DNA from: Toxonevra muliebris
Lineage: Eukaryota > Arthropoda > Insecta > Diptera > Pallopteridae
NCBI GenBank assembly: GCA_963691655.1
Contig: OY829326.1
Coordinates: 86,421,235-86,485,234 of the forward strand
Direction of reading: 5' to 3'
DNA length: 64,000 nt
The first letter of the stretch is position 1; every line of letters begins with the position of its first letter. Of this stretch, positions 11,674 through 21,002 are shown one piece after another. Position numbers and translations under genes: made by a program. A model generated the notes under the pieces. It was given only the letters and a program-made list of their open reading frames with translations. It was not told where the DNA came from and searched no databases.

Positions 11674-12687
11674 CAGTGGCGGTATAAGCCCAAAAGCCGG
11701 GCTTGCCTAAGAATCGGTAACTGAAAACTTGTATAATATGTACTTACAAAATTACTACCTTTGTTTTAACTGAAAGAATAATTTTCTTTTAAAATTTTTT
11801 ATTTGTATTACCCTGTTTTTCAATAGCTCGTATATGTACTAATAAAAAATTAAATGTGGATTATATAGAATACACACAAGCATTCACGCTATCGCAGTTC
11901 ATCAAGTTGGCTTTTACGAGGCTTTTAAAATTTGAAAATGTATGTTTTCATAACATGCTATCTCGCTTATTCTAATTGGAAGTTCAATAGCTTTTTTAGT
12001 ATGTGCAGTTCCAAAAAAAGTAGCAGCATACCAATTTTCTACTACTATGTATAATTTTATATAGAATTTAAAAGCTGGCTTTCAGCTTTGTTTGCCATTT
12101 GAAAGTATTTGCCCCACTTTCTTTTACTCCTATATTTTTGCGCCATTCGATTTTAGCAGAGTTTCGAACCGGTTAAATTTGGGTTCGTGTTCAGATTCAG
12201 GTTCAAGCAAAAAATAAGAGTGTGTTCCGGTTCAGGCTCAAATAAAAATGAAGCAAAACAAGGTTTTTCAAATAATGGTTTTACTTATTTAAATACATCA
12301 ATACATTTAGTTACTTTGCAATTTGCATTTTTTCATTTCGTTGACATTTTTCTTATATTTGGTAATTTGCATTTTTATTAATACGGTTTATATTAAGAGA
12401 AATTATCGTTTAGTTTAAAAAATAGTATATCTCTCAACGATTTTAGTACAAAAATGTCCTTTCTACGTTCACCTCCTTAATTTATATGCACATTTTGTAT
12501 TTTTAATGTTAGTATTTTAGCACATGGAAAAACGTTGGTAAAGCCCAGACAGAGCTTCTATTTTCCTTCTTCAATGCATCAATCGGGATCTAGAACATTC
12601 CATCCTTATTGCCTATTTTAGCCTTTTTGATTTGGTAAAAAAAATTCACTGGGCTTACCTCATCAGTAAATGCTAGGCACGCCACTG
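11674..12687. mobile_element. hAT-type MITE, 1,014 bp, inside T1
   Basis: Ends cagtggcg...cgccactg (8-bp TIR). Flanking 8-mers are taggcaac at 11,666-11,673 and tagacaac at 12,688-12,695, which match at 7 of 8 positions. T1 copy 2 reads gtaggcaacactaatttt without interruption at the same point, so the pre-insertion site is visible within this window. No transposase is recognised in the interior. Confidence 0.85.
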
Positions 12688-12787
12688 TAGACAACACTAA
12701 TTTTCTCTCTTACTCAGAGTAATAGAGTAACAAATATTTTACTCAAGGGTCGAACTAGAGTAAAAGTGTAAAGTGTGAGTAAAAGCA

Positions 12788-13288
12788 TAGATTAACAACA
12801 AAGTTGAACGGGTAGCAATGACAGCCTCTTCTACACACGCATATTCCCATAGCAACGTATTCAGCGTCAAAAGCGTAAAATTTTCGCTCTCATTTTTAAC
12901 ATGGCGGTAGTTTTTAAAGTTTGATTTTCAAAATAAAATTAGCCCGTTTGTGCTCAAAAATTTTTAAAAATAAACAATATATAAAATATTCAAAACGAAT
13001 TTGTATATAACAAATAATAAGTACAAATAATGCCGAGTTCCTGTTGTGTCTGCAAAAAAAATTGCCAGAAAGAGGTGTCTCTATTTAAGGCTGTTAATTA
13101 TAACAGTAACTATATTATTAACTTTCTTGTTGTAAATTTTGGATTCAGCAAACGTAAATGAGTTAAGGTGGCAGAAAATGAGAAACACTATATTGTAAAA
13201 AATTACTCAGAGAAGAAATGACATACATTTATATGTTGCCAAGGAAACATGCGTGTTGTCAGTACCGTTAAACTTTGTTATTAATCTA
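12788..13288 (+). mobile_element. THAP-type TIR element, 501 bp, inside T1
   Basis: Terminal inverted repeat tagattaa[c/t]aacaaagtt (18 positions) with a further subterminal match (acacgcat...agcaac). It is flanked on both sides by the 12-bp string tgagtaaaagca (12,776-12,787 and 13,289-13,300). T1 copy 2 has this string once, so it is a genuine duplication, but 12 bp is unusually long. An internal ATG at 13,030 starts MPSSCCVCKKNCQKEVSLFK, which resembles the start of a THAP zinc finger of the kind found in P-superfamily transposases. The frame then decays, so this looks like a deletion derivative. P elements usually duplicate 8 bp, so the superfamily is unresolved. Confidence 0.7.
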
Positions 13289-13356
13289 TGAGTAAAAGCA
13301 AATGTCGTATATTTTGTTATTGTAGAGTAATTATGTTTTACACTGTTACTCCGTTA

Positions 13357-13816
13357 TCTGCAAATACAAAAATTAAAATCTTCAAATCCATCGTCATATC
13401 TGTGCTGCTTTATGGTTGCGAAACTTGGCTTACCACCGAAGCGCTAAATCATAACCTGCAATGTTTTGTCAACCGCTGCCTACGCCGAATACTATGCAGT
13501 TGGTGGCCGAACGGGATCAGCAACACAAATTTGTACCAAAGATGCGGCATGGACTCGATCTCCGTACAAATAAAACGCAGAAAGTGGAAATAGATTGGTC
13601 ACAAGAAATTTGCCGACACGCACTAGACTGGAATCCGCATGGCTCTAGAAAGCGGAGACGCCCAAAGATCACATGGAAACTCAGTCATACACAACCATAG
13701 AGAAAACAGGGAAAACATAGAGTGAAGTGAAGGCACTAGCTAAGAACCGAACACGCTGGAGATACTTTGTAGAGACCCTATGCACCACTAGGTGTTAAAC
13801 GGAACTGATGATGATG
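13357..13816 (+). mobile_element. 5'-truncated RTE-like LINE, 460 bp, inside T1
   Basis: Encodes only the ORF2 C-terminus in two overlapping frames: SIVISVLLYGCETW, then FVNRCLRRIL, then ALDWNPHGSRKRRRPKITW, and finally RWRYFVETLCTTR near the stop. This is the typical tail of RTE-like endonuclease/RT proteins. The element ends in the short repeat gatgatgatga, as RTE elements often do. The flanking duplication actccgtta is exact (13,348-13,356 and 13,817-13,825). The target is the right TIR of T1, which is split by the insertion. Confidence 0.8.
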
Positions 13817-14427
13817 ACTCCGTTAACCAGCACTTTACTCTAAAGAGTGCACAGGGCTAATGTTTTACTCTAGAGCGTGAACGCATCTGAAACTGAAATA
13901 GTGCTCTCTTTATTTTTTATTAAAACAATGTGTAGTAAAATTGCAAATGAAGTGTGTTGAAGGTGAGGGAAGATAAAATTGATTCGCTATAGTTTTCAAA
14001 AGTTCTTATCAATAAGAACATGAGTAGAAACTCAAAATTTTTTCATTTTATATTGTTGACAGCTTTTTTTATTTTCTCAACAACAGCAACAAAATTTTGT
14101 TTTTTATTTTTTGTTGTTGTACAAATCAAGAAGTAGGCAACACTAATTTTCTCTCTTAGTCAGAGTAACAAATATTTTACTCAAGGGTTGAACTAGAGTA
14201 AAAATGTAAAGGTTGAGTAAAAGCAAATGTCGTTTATTTTGTTATTGTAGAGTAATTTTTTTTACACTTTTACCCTGTTACTCCGTAAACCAGCACTTTA
14301 CTCCAAAGAATGAACAGGGCTTATATATTTACAAAATTGTATTAATGAGTGAAATAATAAATAATAATACCTAATTATTTATGTATATTACATCAATTGA
14401 ATGAATTACACAAAAATTATAGATAAC

Positions 14428-14640
14428 ACTGTGTGACAGTGAAAATATACTCTCCTCGAGACATAGCTCAAATTGTAGGTATAGTCAAGCAGAAAATGGG
14501 TTTTTCGGCTCTAAGTCCAGATTTTGAGGGTCAATTGAAAATTTTGAGTATGCAGTTTTTTTCTGCTTGACTATACCTACGACAGATGTAAACCTCGAAA
14601 AAAGTATATTCAAATTTTTGTTTTTTGTCACACTGTGTAA
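14428..14640. repeat. Foldback with 22-bp perfect inner arms
   Basis: Inner arms gtaggtatagtcaagcagaa(aa) at 14,475-14,496 and their exact complement at 14,559-14,580 enclose a 62-base loop. The outer flanks also pair imperfectly (cactgtgtgacagtgaaaatatact against aagtatattc...tgtcacactgtg), giving a palindromic unit of about 210 bp. The right outer end aaagtatattcaaattnttg...cactgtgtaat recurs at 27,421-27,480, so this is a dispersed MITE family. There is no coding capacity. Confidence 0.75.
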
Positions 14641-15070
14641 TCATTGCAGCTTTAATATATACCGTAAAATACTTTGACTATACTGGAGATGCCACGCCTA
14701 CTTTTACGATTTAGATAATTTTTATAAATTGTTATCGTACTCCAATTTTCAAAGCATGAGATTGGGTTCTACGACAATTTTGAGCCAAAAAACTGATTAA
14801 GGCACTTGTTTTGTATGGGACGTTCTACGCCCATATTTCCAATTTTGACCATTTTTGTTTTAAGAAATGCTTATAGTATTAGTAGCCACTCCACAAAAAT
14901 TCAAATTTATTACTTCGAAAGTTTTTGAGATATTGTAATTTTTTGATTCAGCTTATATGGGAAGTTGACCGATTTAGTTGAAATTCGCAATATTTCTTAA
15001 TATTTGCCTAAAAAACATCTGTGCAAAATTTCATTGGCCTACCACTACTCCGATTTTTGTCCACCGGTTG
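14641..15070. other. Non-coding AT-rich gap
   Basis: I recognise no gene, RNA or terminal repeat here. Confidence 0.4.
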
Positions 15071-15990
15071 AATGGAGACGCTACACTGTTCGTCGTCCGC
15101 ATATGCTACCACCTTCACCCCCGTTTTGTCTAGTACGTTAAGAATATTGTCTATGACTAGTAGCCACAGTAGTGGCGAAAGCACTCCTCCCTGTAGTGTT
15201 CCTCTACTTACATGTTTTAAAGAGTAGTGCTAACCAACTCTGAATGAATCGATCTGAATTTAAGCATAACTACTATCCAAGATCCTAAGATCCTCTTCTA
15301 AACCAACCCTGATAAGAGAGTTTTGGATAGCCTTCGTGCTTACGTTGTTGAAAACCATATAGTACATTAATAATTTTCCATCTGCAAACTGTTGCAAAAT
15401 AATTATTCTGCAGTTTTAATAAATTTTCAAATTTTGATGGACAAAAAATCATAAAAAGAGGGAAATTTTATGGTAGATTTTCTAATATACACTGCGTGAC
15501 TTTTTTTAATTTTTGTAATAGTTTAATTTGATTTCCTCACATATGAATTTTTAAAAATTGTCATAGAGAAAAAAAGTCCGAACTTTACGCCCCTTTATCT
15601 TGGCAATCAGCTGATATTACTTACCCTCCTTTCGCATAAAAAATGTAGTTCACTAGTACAACAAGTAAACCAAGTTTCAACAAAATCGGAGTGATTTTTT
15701 TTTCCGGTGGTGATTTGACGCGATTTGCCTCATATATTTTTTGCATATGTAAAGCAGAATAGAATATGCTTACTCTGATCTGGTAGAAAGCGGGGCAGGC
15801 ACTAAGAATGTGATCCGCCGTCTCTTCACATTCTTCCTTCAAACCACAGGAAGCACAGAAGGCACTAGCTCCCAGGCCAATCATATGCATATGTAAATGA
15901 CCGATACTCTTGTATCGGAAATGAAATGCCAAATATTCCTTCTGTCATCAAACACACCGAACTCCTCCACTCATACAATTTGTTCGGTTG
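15071..15990 (-). pseudogene. R1/LOA-type LINE ORF2 fragments (RT palm and C-terminal zinc motif)
   Basis: Two minus-strand pieces of an ORF2. The RT piece (15,365-15,080) reads VFNNVSTKAIQNSL, then a GTLQGGVLSPLLWLLVIDN motif and VVAYADDE, so the catalytic YADD box survives. The C-terminal piece (15,932-15,621) reads FRYKSIGHLHMHMIGLGASAF followed by CASCG...EETADHILSACPAF, the Cys/His motif found after RNase H in such LINEs. Their order on the minus strand (C-terminal piece upstream of RT) is the reverse of an intact ORF2. They are therefore either rearranged or from two insertions. Stops and about 230 bp of unrelated sequence separate them. Confidence 0.7.
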
Positions 15991-16120
15991 GTTTAGTTTT
16001 CTACATCGTGGACGGCTGTAGTTCGGTCTATTGGTCGGTTAGCTAGGAGCTGGCACGTCAAATTAAATGTTTCAGCAACACGAAGAGCGAAATGCGACCT
16101 CTTTACAATCTATCCTCTTT

Positions 16121-16656
16121 ATGCAAGCTACACACGATACAACCTGTTTTACAACACGTTGGACGATGAGTTGAACTGCTTTTTCAAACACGTTGTACAA
16201 TGAGTTGTACAATTTCATTATTCCTTTGTTGTTCGTATTGCAAACAACCTAGTGGGAAAATGTATGAATTGAATGGGACGAAAAGGCAACTCAATATCCT
16301 TGAGAAATTCTAGAGGATCGAAATACCATAGCTGAACTCACAAATTTTATCCGTCCCAGCACTACTTTTTCTTTTGATTTCATCTTTTTTCTTTAATTCT
16401 TTTCTATACATTGTTTCATTATTTTCTATTAATGGCATTTTGTCACAATTTCATCAAAACAATAAAAATTGATGAAACAATGAAACAAAAAAAAAAAATC
16501 AACGATCAAAAAGCCCGACAACTTCACAAACAACTTCGCTACAAACGATACAACTCGTTGTACAATCGTTGGACCAACTTGAAAATCGATCGTACAACCA
16601 TACTACACACTATACAAAGCGTTGTACTACTCGTTGTATCGTGTGTAGCCTGCAAT
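16121..16656. mobile_element. TIR MITE of about 535 bp rich in cgttgtaca repeats
   Basis: The left terminus atgcaagctacacacgatac matches the complement of the right terminus (ttgcaggctacacacgatac) at nearly every position. Inside each end, degenerate copies of acaacacgttggacgatgag and cgttgtacaatgagttgta recur in both orientations, giving a subterminal-repeat structure. An internal frame has no known domain. A target duplication is not clear, so I do not assign a superfamily. Confidence 0.65.
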
Positions 16657-16744
16657 AGATTCACAGCGAAAAAATTGAGTATCGCCCTCTCTATTGTTTA
16701 TGCTGTTACTGTTGTTTACACTATTATTGCTGATGATGTTGAGT

Positions 16745-17530
16745 TCATTTGAGGTGTGCAGCCCAACTATGTGATCCAGTTCGCGAATGGAATTGGCACA
16801 GATTGCATTTTCATTGCACTTGACATAAATCTGACCGCGAAGAGTGAACGCTGCAACGAGTCTTCTGTTTCCTATATTTTATTGTAGTTTGTAAAATTTT
16901 ATGGTTTGTTTTGATTACACTTTCGTTGATATATATTGCTTCATTAAATTGAAAGCCCGCATGGCATAGGCGAATCAAGTCGCGATTTGTTCGTTTAAAG
17001 TGTGCAATTGTTTTTAAGATAAAATTTTTATCATAAGGTGAATGCAATAATAATTACTGGATCAGTTATAGTTCGTGAAGATTTGACGGGTTTTATTCTA
17101 AATATGTTTTTAATTTTCGGTGGTGAAATTTTCATACTTACGCATAAATTGTTGAAGATGTTTTCCAGATTCCGCTCAGCCGAAGATCGCATGCTACTGC
17201 TGAGTTTTCCTGTCGTTCAAGTTGAACTTTTAAGTCATTAATCTTAGCTTTAAGCGACCCAGCCACGGATACAACGCTTTCAAGGTGGGACACTCTCTGA
17301 GTCACTGCTCCCAAATCTCGATGAATATAAGCAATTTTTCCACTGAGTTCACCTAGAATCTTCAGCTCAGATTCTCGAATTTGTACCATGATCAGTTCAG
17401 TCTGCTCAGCCAGACGTTGATCTATCATTTGACATTGGTGAGAGGAAATCTTTTGATCAGACAATGTGAGTGTGCCAGGTAGATTTTGTCCAGGGGCAGA
17501 ACGAGTGCGTTTGTTCATTGCAGTTGACAT
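16745..17530 (-). pseudogene. Coiled-coil plus FP-like-domain protein, LINE ORF1 type
   Basis: Starts at 17,530 (MSTAMNKRTRSAPGQ). Residues ~35-105 are a heptad-like, Glu/Leu-rich segment compatible with a coiled coil (ISSHQCQMIDQRLAEQTEL, then VTQRVSHLESVVSVAG). ENSAVACDLRLSGI leads into a second domain spread over two frameshifts near 17,140 and 17,040: NIFRI, then FILKTIAHFKRTNRDLIRL, then IYINESVIKTNHKILQ, then GQIYVKCNE. The form YINE-x-T--N--L---R--K----G-I-VK--E is that of the FP-like domain known from insect LINE ORF1 and related proteins. These are thought to bind nucleic acid. At least two frameshifts break it. It may be ORF1 of one of the LINE tails nearby, but the link is not shown. 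Confidence 0.6.
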
Positions 17531-18096
17531 CTTCGTTTTATATTATGTATTGAATGTTTTTGTTGGTTTTTAACCGTATATTAAGCGTTTTATTGATTGT
17601 TTTTATTTATTTGCTTTCGTATTGAAATCAGCCAACTATTATTTTTGATGTTATTTTGTAAAATATAATTTATGTTAAAACAATCACAGCTGAGTTTACG
17701 GATTTCAAAATATCTCAAATTTTTTTAATTAAGGTTTTAAATAAATTAATTTGATTGAATTTTTATTGGATTTTATAAGCACGCAAAAATTTGCTACTTT
17801 AATATGGCAGAGTTGCTAGTAAATAACACATGAAATTAGAAAAAAAAAACGAGAAAGTTGTATTGTTGAAATGGTCCCAATAGTTATTAGATCCTAACCC
17901 TATCAAAATTTATCCTGGCATTCAAAAATTACATTTACAAAATTCAATCAAACATAAGTATGGGCCTTTGGAAGTGCTGAGTGGATATATAGGTCACCAT
18001 ATCGCAAGACGAGTATTTGAAATCATGCCTTATCTTATACGAGATGTTTTAAAAAGCTAGAAAAGAAAATAAAAACACTCACCCGCACTATTCTCT
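17531..18096. other. Non-coding AT-rich stretch
   Basis: May include the 5' UTR of the ORF1 relic just downstream on the minus strand. No other feature is recognised. Confidence 0.4.
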
Positions 18097-18148
18097 TTAA
18101 GGATGTAGTCTGGTGTTCGAATTTCAAAAACTTGATTTTTTTTATTAT

Positions 18149-18402
18149 AGCCCTATTCACTCTTTAGAGTAAAGTGCTGAGCAACGGAGTAAAAAAGTAA
18201 TGTTTTACCCTAGAGTGGGAACGCATCCAAAACTGAGATAGTGCACTCTCTGCGATCAATGTTCCCAATTGATGCGCTAGCAACAAAACTTTTGTTTTTT
18301 TTTTTTTTTTTTGATGTACAAATTTTCGCTCTTAGAGTAATAGAGTAAAAAATATTTTACTCCAGGACCAAACCAGAGTAATGGTATAAACACAACCAAG
18401 GC
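18149..18402. repeat. T1 element, left-end fragment
   Basis: Begins agccctattcactctttaga and follows T1 internal sequence (taatgttttaccctagagtg, then gcgatcaatgttcccaattg, then acaaaatattttactccagg in degenerate form). The right TIR is missing. It matches T1 copy 1 at 11,257-11,640 more closely than copy 2 in the ctgcgatcaatgttcccaat segment, which copy 2 lacks. Confidence 0.7.
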
Positions 18403-18702
18403 AGCTGGCCTCTAACCGCTTACTTCTTCTGAGAGAATAAACACAATAAGAGCGTCGACCTCTAGCGTCAAGAATATGTAGAAGGAAAACAAAACAAAAG
18501 CAGTTGGATTTGATTATTGTTTCAACAACTAATTTTTTTTTTATTTAAGTTATCGATTATCAAAAAATAAAAGAAAAACTTCAATATTCTGTAATTTGAA
18601 AAAAATTTTGCATAAATTAAAATTATTTATATCGTTTATTTGTACAAAAACGTTAATCAGTCGCCGATTGGTTATTCATTTAGAAAAGTCTTTTCTAAAG
18701 TC

Positions 18703-19665
18703 AAGGGAGTGCAGTCTTTTTTTGAAATCATGAGACTGCAAATCTTATGACTCCCAAATCATGACTGCTTCGAAGTCACTTGGAGTCACTTGAGTAACCT
18801 TGAACTCAAATGCACTCATTTGGAGTCAATTGCAATTTGCAGTCAATTGGAGTCACTCGGAATCTTTTGGAGTCAATTGGGATTTTGAAGTCAGTTGGAG
18901 TCAGTTGAAGTCTTTTGGAGTCAATTGGGAATTTGAAGTCAATTGAGGATTTGAAGTCAATTGGAGTCATTTGGAGTCAATTGGAGATATGAAGTCAATT
19001 GGAGTCACTGTTTTTACGAGTTATAGCTTAAATATTATTAATACATTTTTAGGGTAAAACACTTTGTTATTTCATTTACAATACTCGAATGTCAGTTTCG
19101 CAGAAATTATTGTCAAAACATTTTCTTTTTAATATTAAATAAATTAGTAAAAAGTATTAATTATTATATTGAAACGCGAGTTGCATGGAATTACCGCAAA
19201 AAGTGCAAACCTTTTTGAAGTGAATAATTTGTGATATTGTTATATTATTTGTGGCGTATGTTTTGTGGAAAACTGAGTATTTATGAAAGAATCAGTATGA
19301 GAGACCTGAGTATTTATGAGAGAATATATAAATTAAATATTAAATAAGAATATTTGACTCCAAAAGACTCCAAGTGACTCCTATTGACTTCAAATCCCCA
19401 ATTGACTCCAAAAGACTCCAATTGACTTCAAATTCCCAATTGACTCCAAAAGACTTCAACAAAGTCAATTGGAGTGACTTTAAAATCCCAATTGACTCCA
19501 ATTGACTGCAAATTGCAATTGATTTCAAATGACTGCATTTGAGTTCGAGGTTACTCATGTGACTCCATATGACTTCAAGTAACTCCAAGCGACTTCAAAG
19601 CAGTAATGATTTTGGAGTCATAAGATTTGCAGAGTCATGATTTCAAAAAAAGACTGCACTCCCTA
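18703..19665. repeat. Foldback element with arms built of ttggagtcaatt tandem repeats
   Basis: The left arm (18,703-19,010) and right arm (about 19,350-19,665) are inverted copies, starting gggagtgcagtctttttttg and ending with its complement. Each arm is mostly degenerate repeats of ttggagtcaattgg-attt-gaagtcaa, roughly 18-28 bp per unit. About 340 bp of unique AT-rich DNA lies between. Long terminal arms made of internal tandem repeats are the architecture of Foldback-type elements. The open frame across the right arm on the minus strand is repetitive and not a gene. No clear target duplication is visible. Confidence 0.75.
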
Positions 19666-21002
19666 ACCAATCGAAGAATCCAAAAAAGACTTCCAACTGC
19701 ATTTTTTATTCTGGAGTCAAATATATTATTCAATAACTGCAATCAAAAATTATTATTCATTTGTGACTTATATCCTCAATTGATTGCACTCTTTTACAGC
19801 GCCTGCTGGGAAAACTGTATGTGTTGTTAAAACTTTAAAAGCGTTTTTCTAAAAAACAACGTTTTTTTTTTGATCAGCCCGAGGGTTTGAAGATAAAGCC
19901 GATTGGGCTGAAATTTTAACAGGTTATTCTACACACAATGACTTTCGCAGGTAGTAGAATTGTTTGTTTCTAATCATTATTTCTTATTTTTTATCCCGAT
20001 TTTTAACAAAAAAGAGCGCGATTTTGAATTTTGTTTTTAGAAATCTGCCATTTTGTTATTTTTTAATAAAAATGTTTAGATCTACTACCTGCCAGAATGA
20101 CAAGCATTCAAAACAGTATTCCATTTAAATTTTTTGTTTCAGATGACTTCAAGTGCCGCAATCACTCGGACCGGCGATACACCTTTTTTTTGGGTGTCCA
20201 CACTAATAAAATATCGTAAAATAAACTCGACAAATTTTTTTGTACAGTTAATGATGTCAATAATAACATATAAAAAAATTTAAATGATTGTATTTTATTT
20301 TGTTATAATAAAAAATACCCGAAAAAAACCTTGAAAATTAGGCAGGAACACCAGACTACATCCTTAATATAATTGCATTTAGCTATACCGCGGCACAGTT
20401 GTGCAAATGGCTCCTTATTAAAAATTTAAGTTTTATGGACTGACGTTTTTCACTTGTTAGAATTGAAATCAAAAGGAATTGAATTAGTAATAATTTTTTT
20501 TGTTGAAACAGCAAAAGAAGTATTCAAGAATACAGCACTCAGACAAGTTTTACGTCCATTGTACTATATCCTGTATTCCTTTTTGGTAGTCTAAATCTAA
20601 ATCTACCAGATTTATTAATAAATCTTAGCAGATGCTGCGGTGTAAGGAGCTCAGGTGTTAGTTTCCCAACACTCCAGTGCCAAATATGCTTAGGTAGGTA
20701 GATAGAGTGGCCTCTAACAGAGGGAGCACAATTACCGCTAGAGCGCCGTTTTGATATCACAACCTCTTTTGTGAAAGGGTGTTTGCACTTTGTTATCTAG
20801 AGCCAGTTCATGAGATTGAGAAATTGGAAGAATTTTCCAATTTCGAGTTTGGAGATCTTGGTTATGTCGTCTTATAAAGGTTCCTGGTTTTAATCTGGTT
20901 CTGGCAAGAGCCGCTTACTCTGATCTGGCAGCGGGGGCAGACACTAAGAAACTGGTCTGACGTCTCTTAAAATTCTTTCTCCACAGGAAGCACAGAATCA
21001 TT

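Larger units (their letters stand above)
11257..14321. mobile_element. T1: TIR element in tandem double copy with three nested insertions
   Basis: The left end is agccctattcactgtttaga and continues into gtaaagtactgagtaacgg. Right ends at 13,821-13,858 and about 14,283-14,318 are its complement (taaccagcactttactctaa and on to acagggct). Copy 1 (11,257-13,858) holds insertions at 11,674-12,687, 12,788-13,288 and 13,357-13,816. Removing them leaves an element of about 600 bp. Copy 2 (13,859-14,318) starts without its left TIR: the right TIR of copy 1 runs straight into the internal sequence taatgttttactctaga, which also occurs just inside the left TIR. TTA flanks both the outer left and outer right ends, which would suit a PIF/Harbinger-type TWA target, but TA (Tc1/mariner-type) cannot be excluded. 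No transposase is present. Confidence 0.75.
18097..20367. mobile_element. TTAA-flanked TIR element carrying a T1 fragment and a foldback
   Basis: Ends ttaaggatgtagtctggtgt (18,097 onward) and the complement accagactacatccttaa (20,350-20,367). TTAA lies at both outer edges, as in piggyBac- or Kolobok-type insertions. Inside are a T1 fragment (18,149-18,402) and a foldback (18,703-19,665). The remaining interior has no transposase. A second copy of the left end is at about 37,893 (taaggatgtagtctggtgat). Shared internal sequence also follows in that copy (ttgttaaaactt.aaaa.cgtttttct), so this is a repeat family. Confidence 0.7.

Noticed and set aside
15071..15990. The RT and zinc-motif pieces as one intact LINE with the ORF1 at 16.7-17.5 kb
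   Set aside because: On the minus strand the C-terminal motif lies upstream of the RT piece, so the order is wrong for one undisturbed element.
19340..19588. 82-codon minus-strand frame rich in LESIG/LKSIG repeats
   Set aside because: It is a translation of the degenerate tandem array in the right arm of the foldback element.
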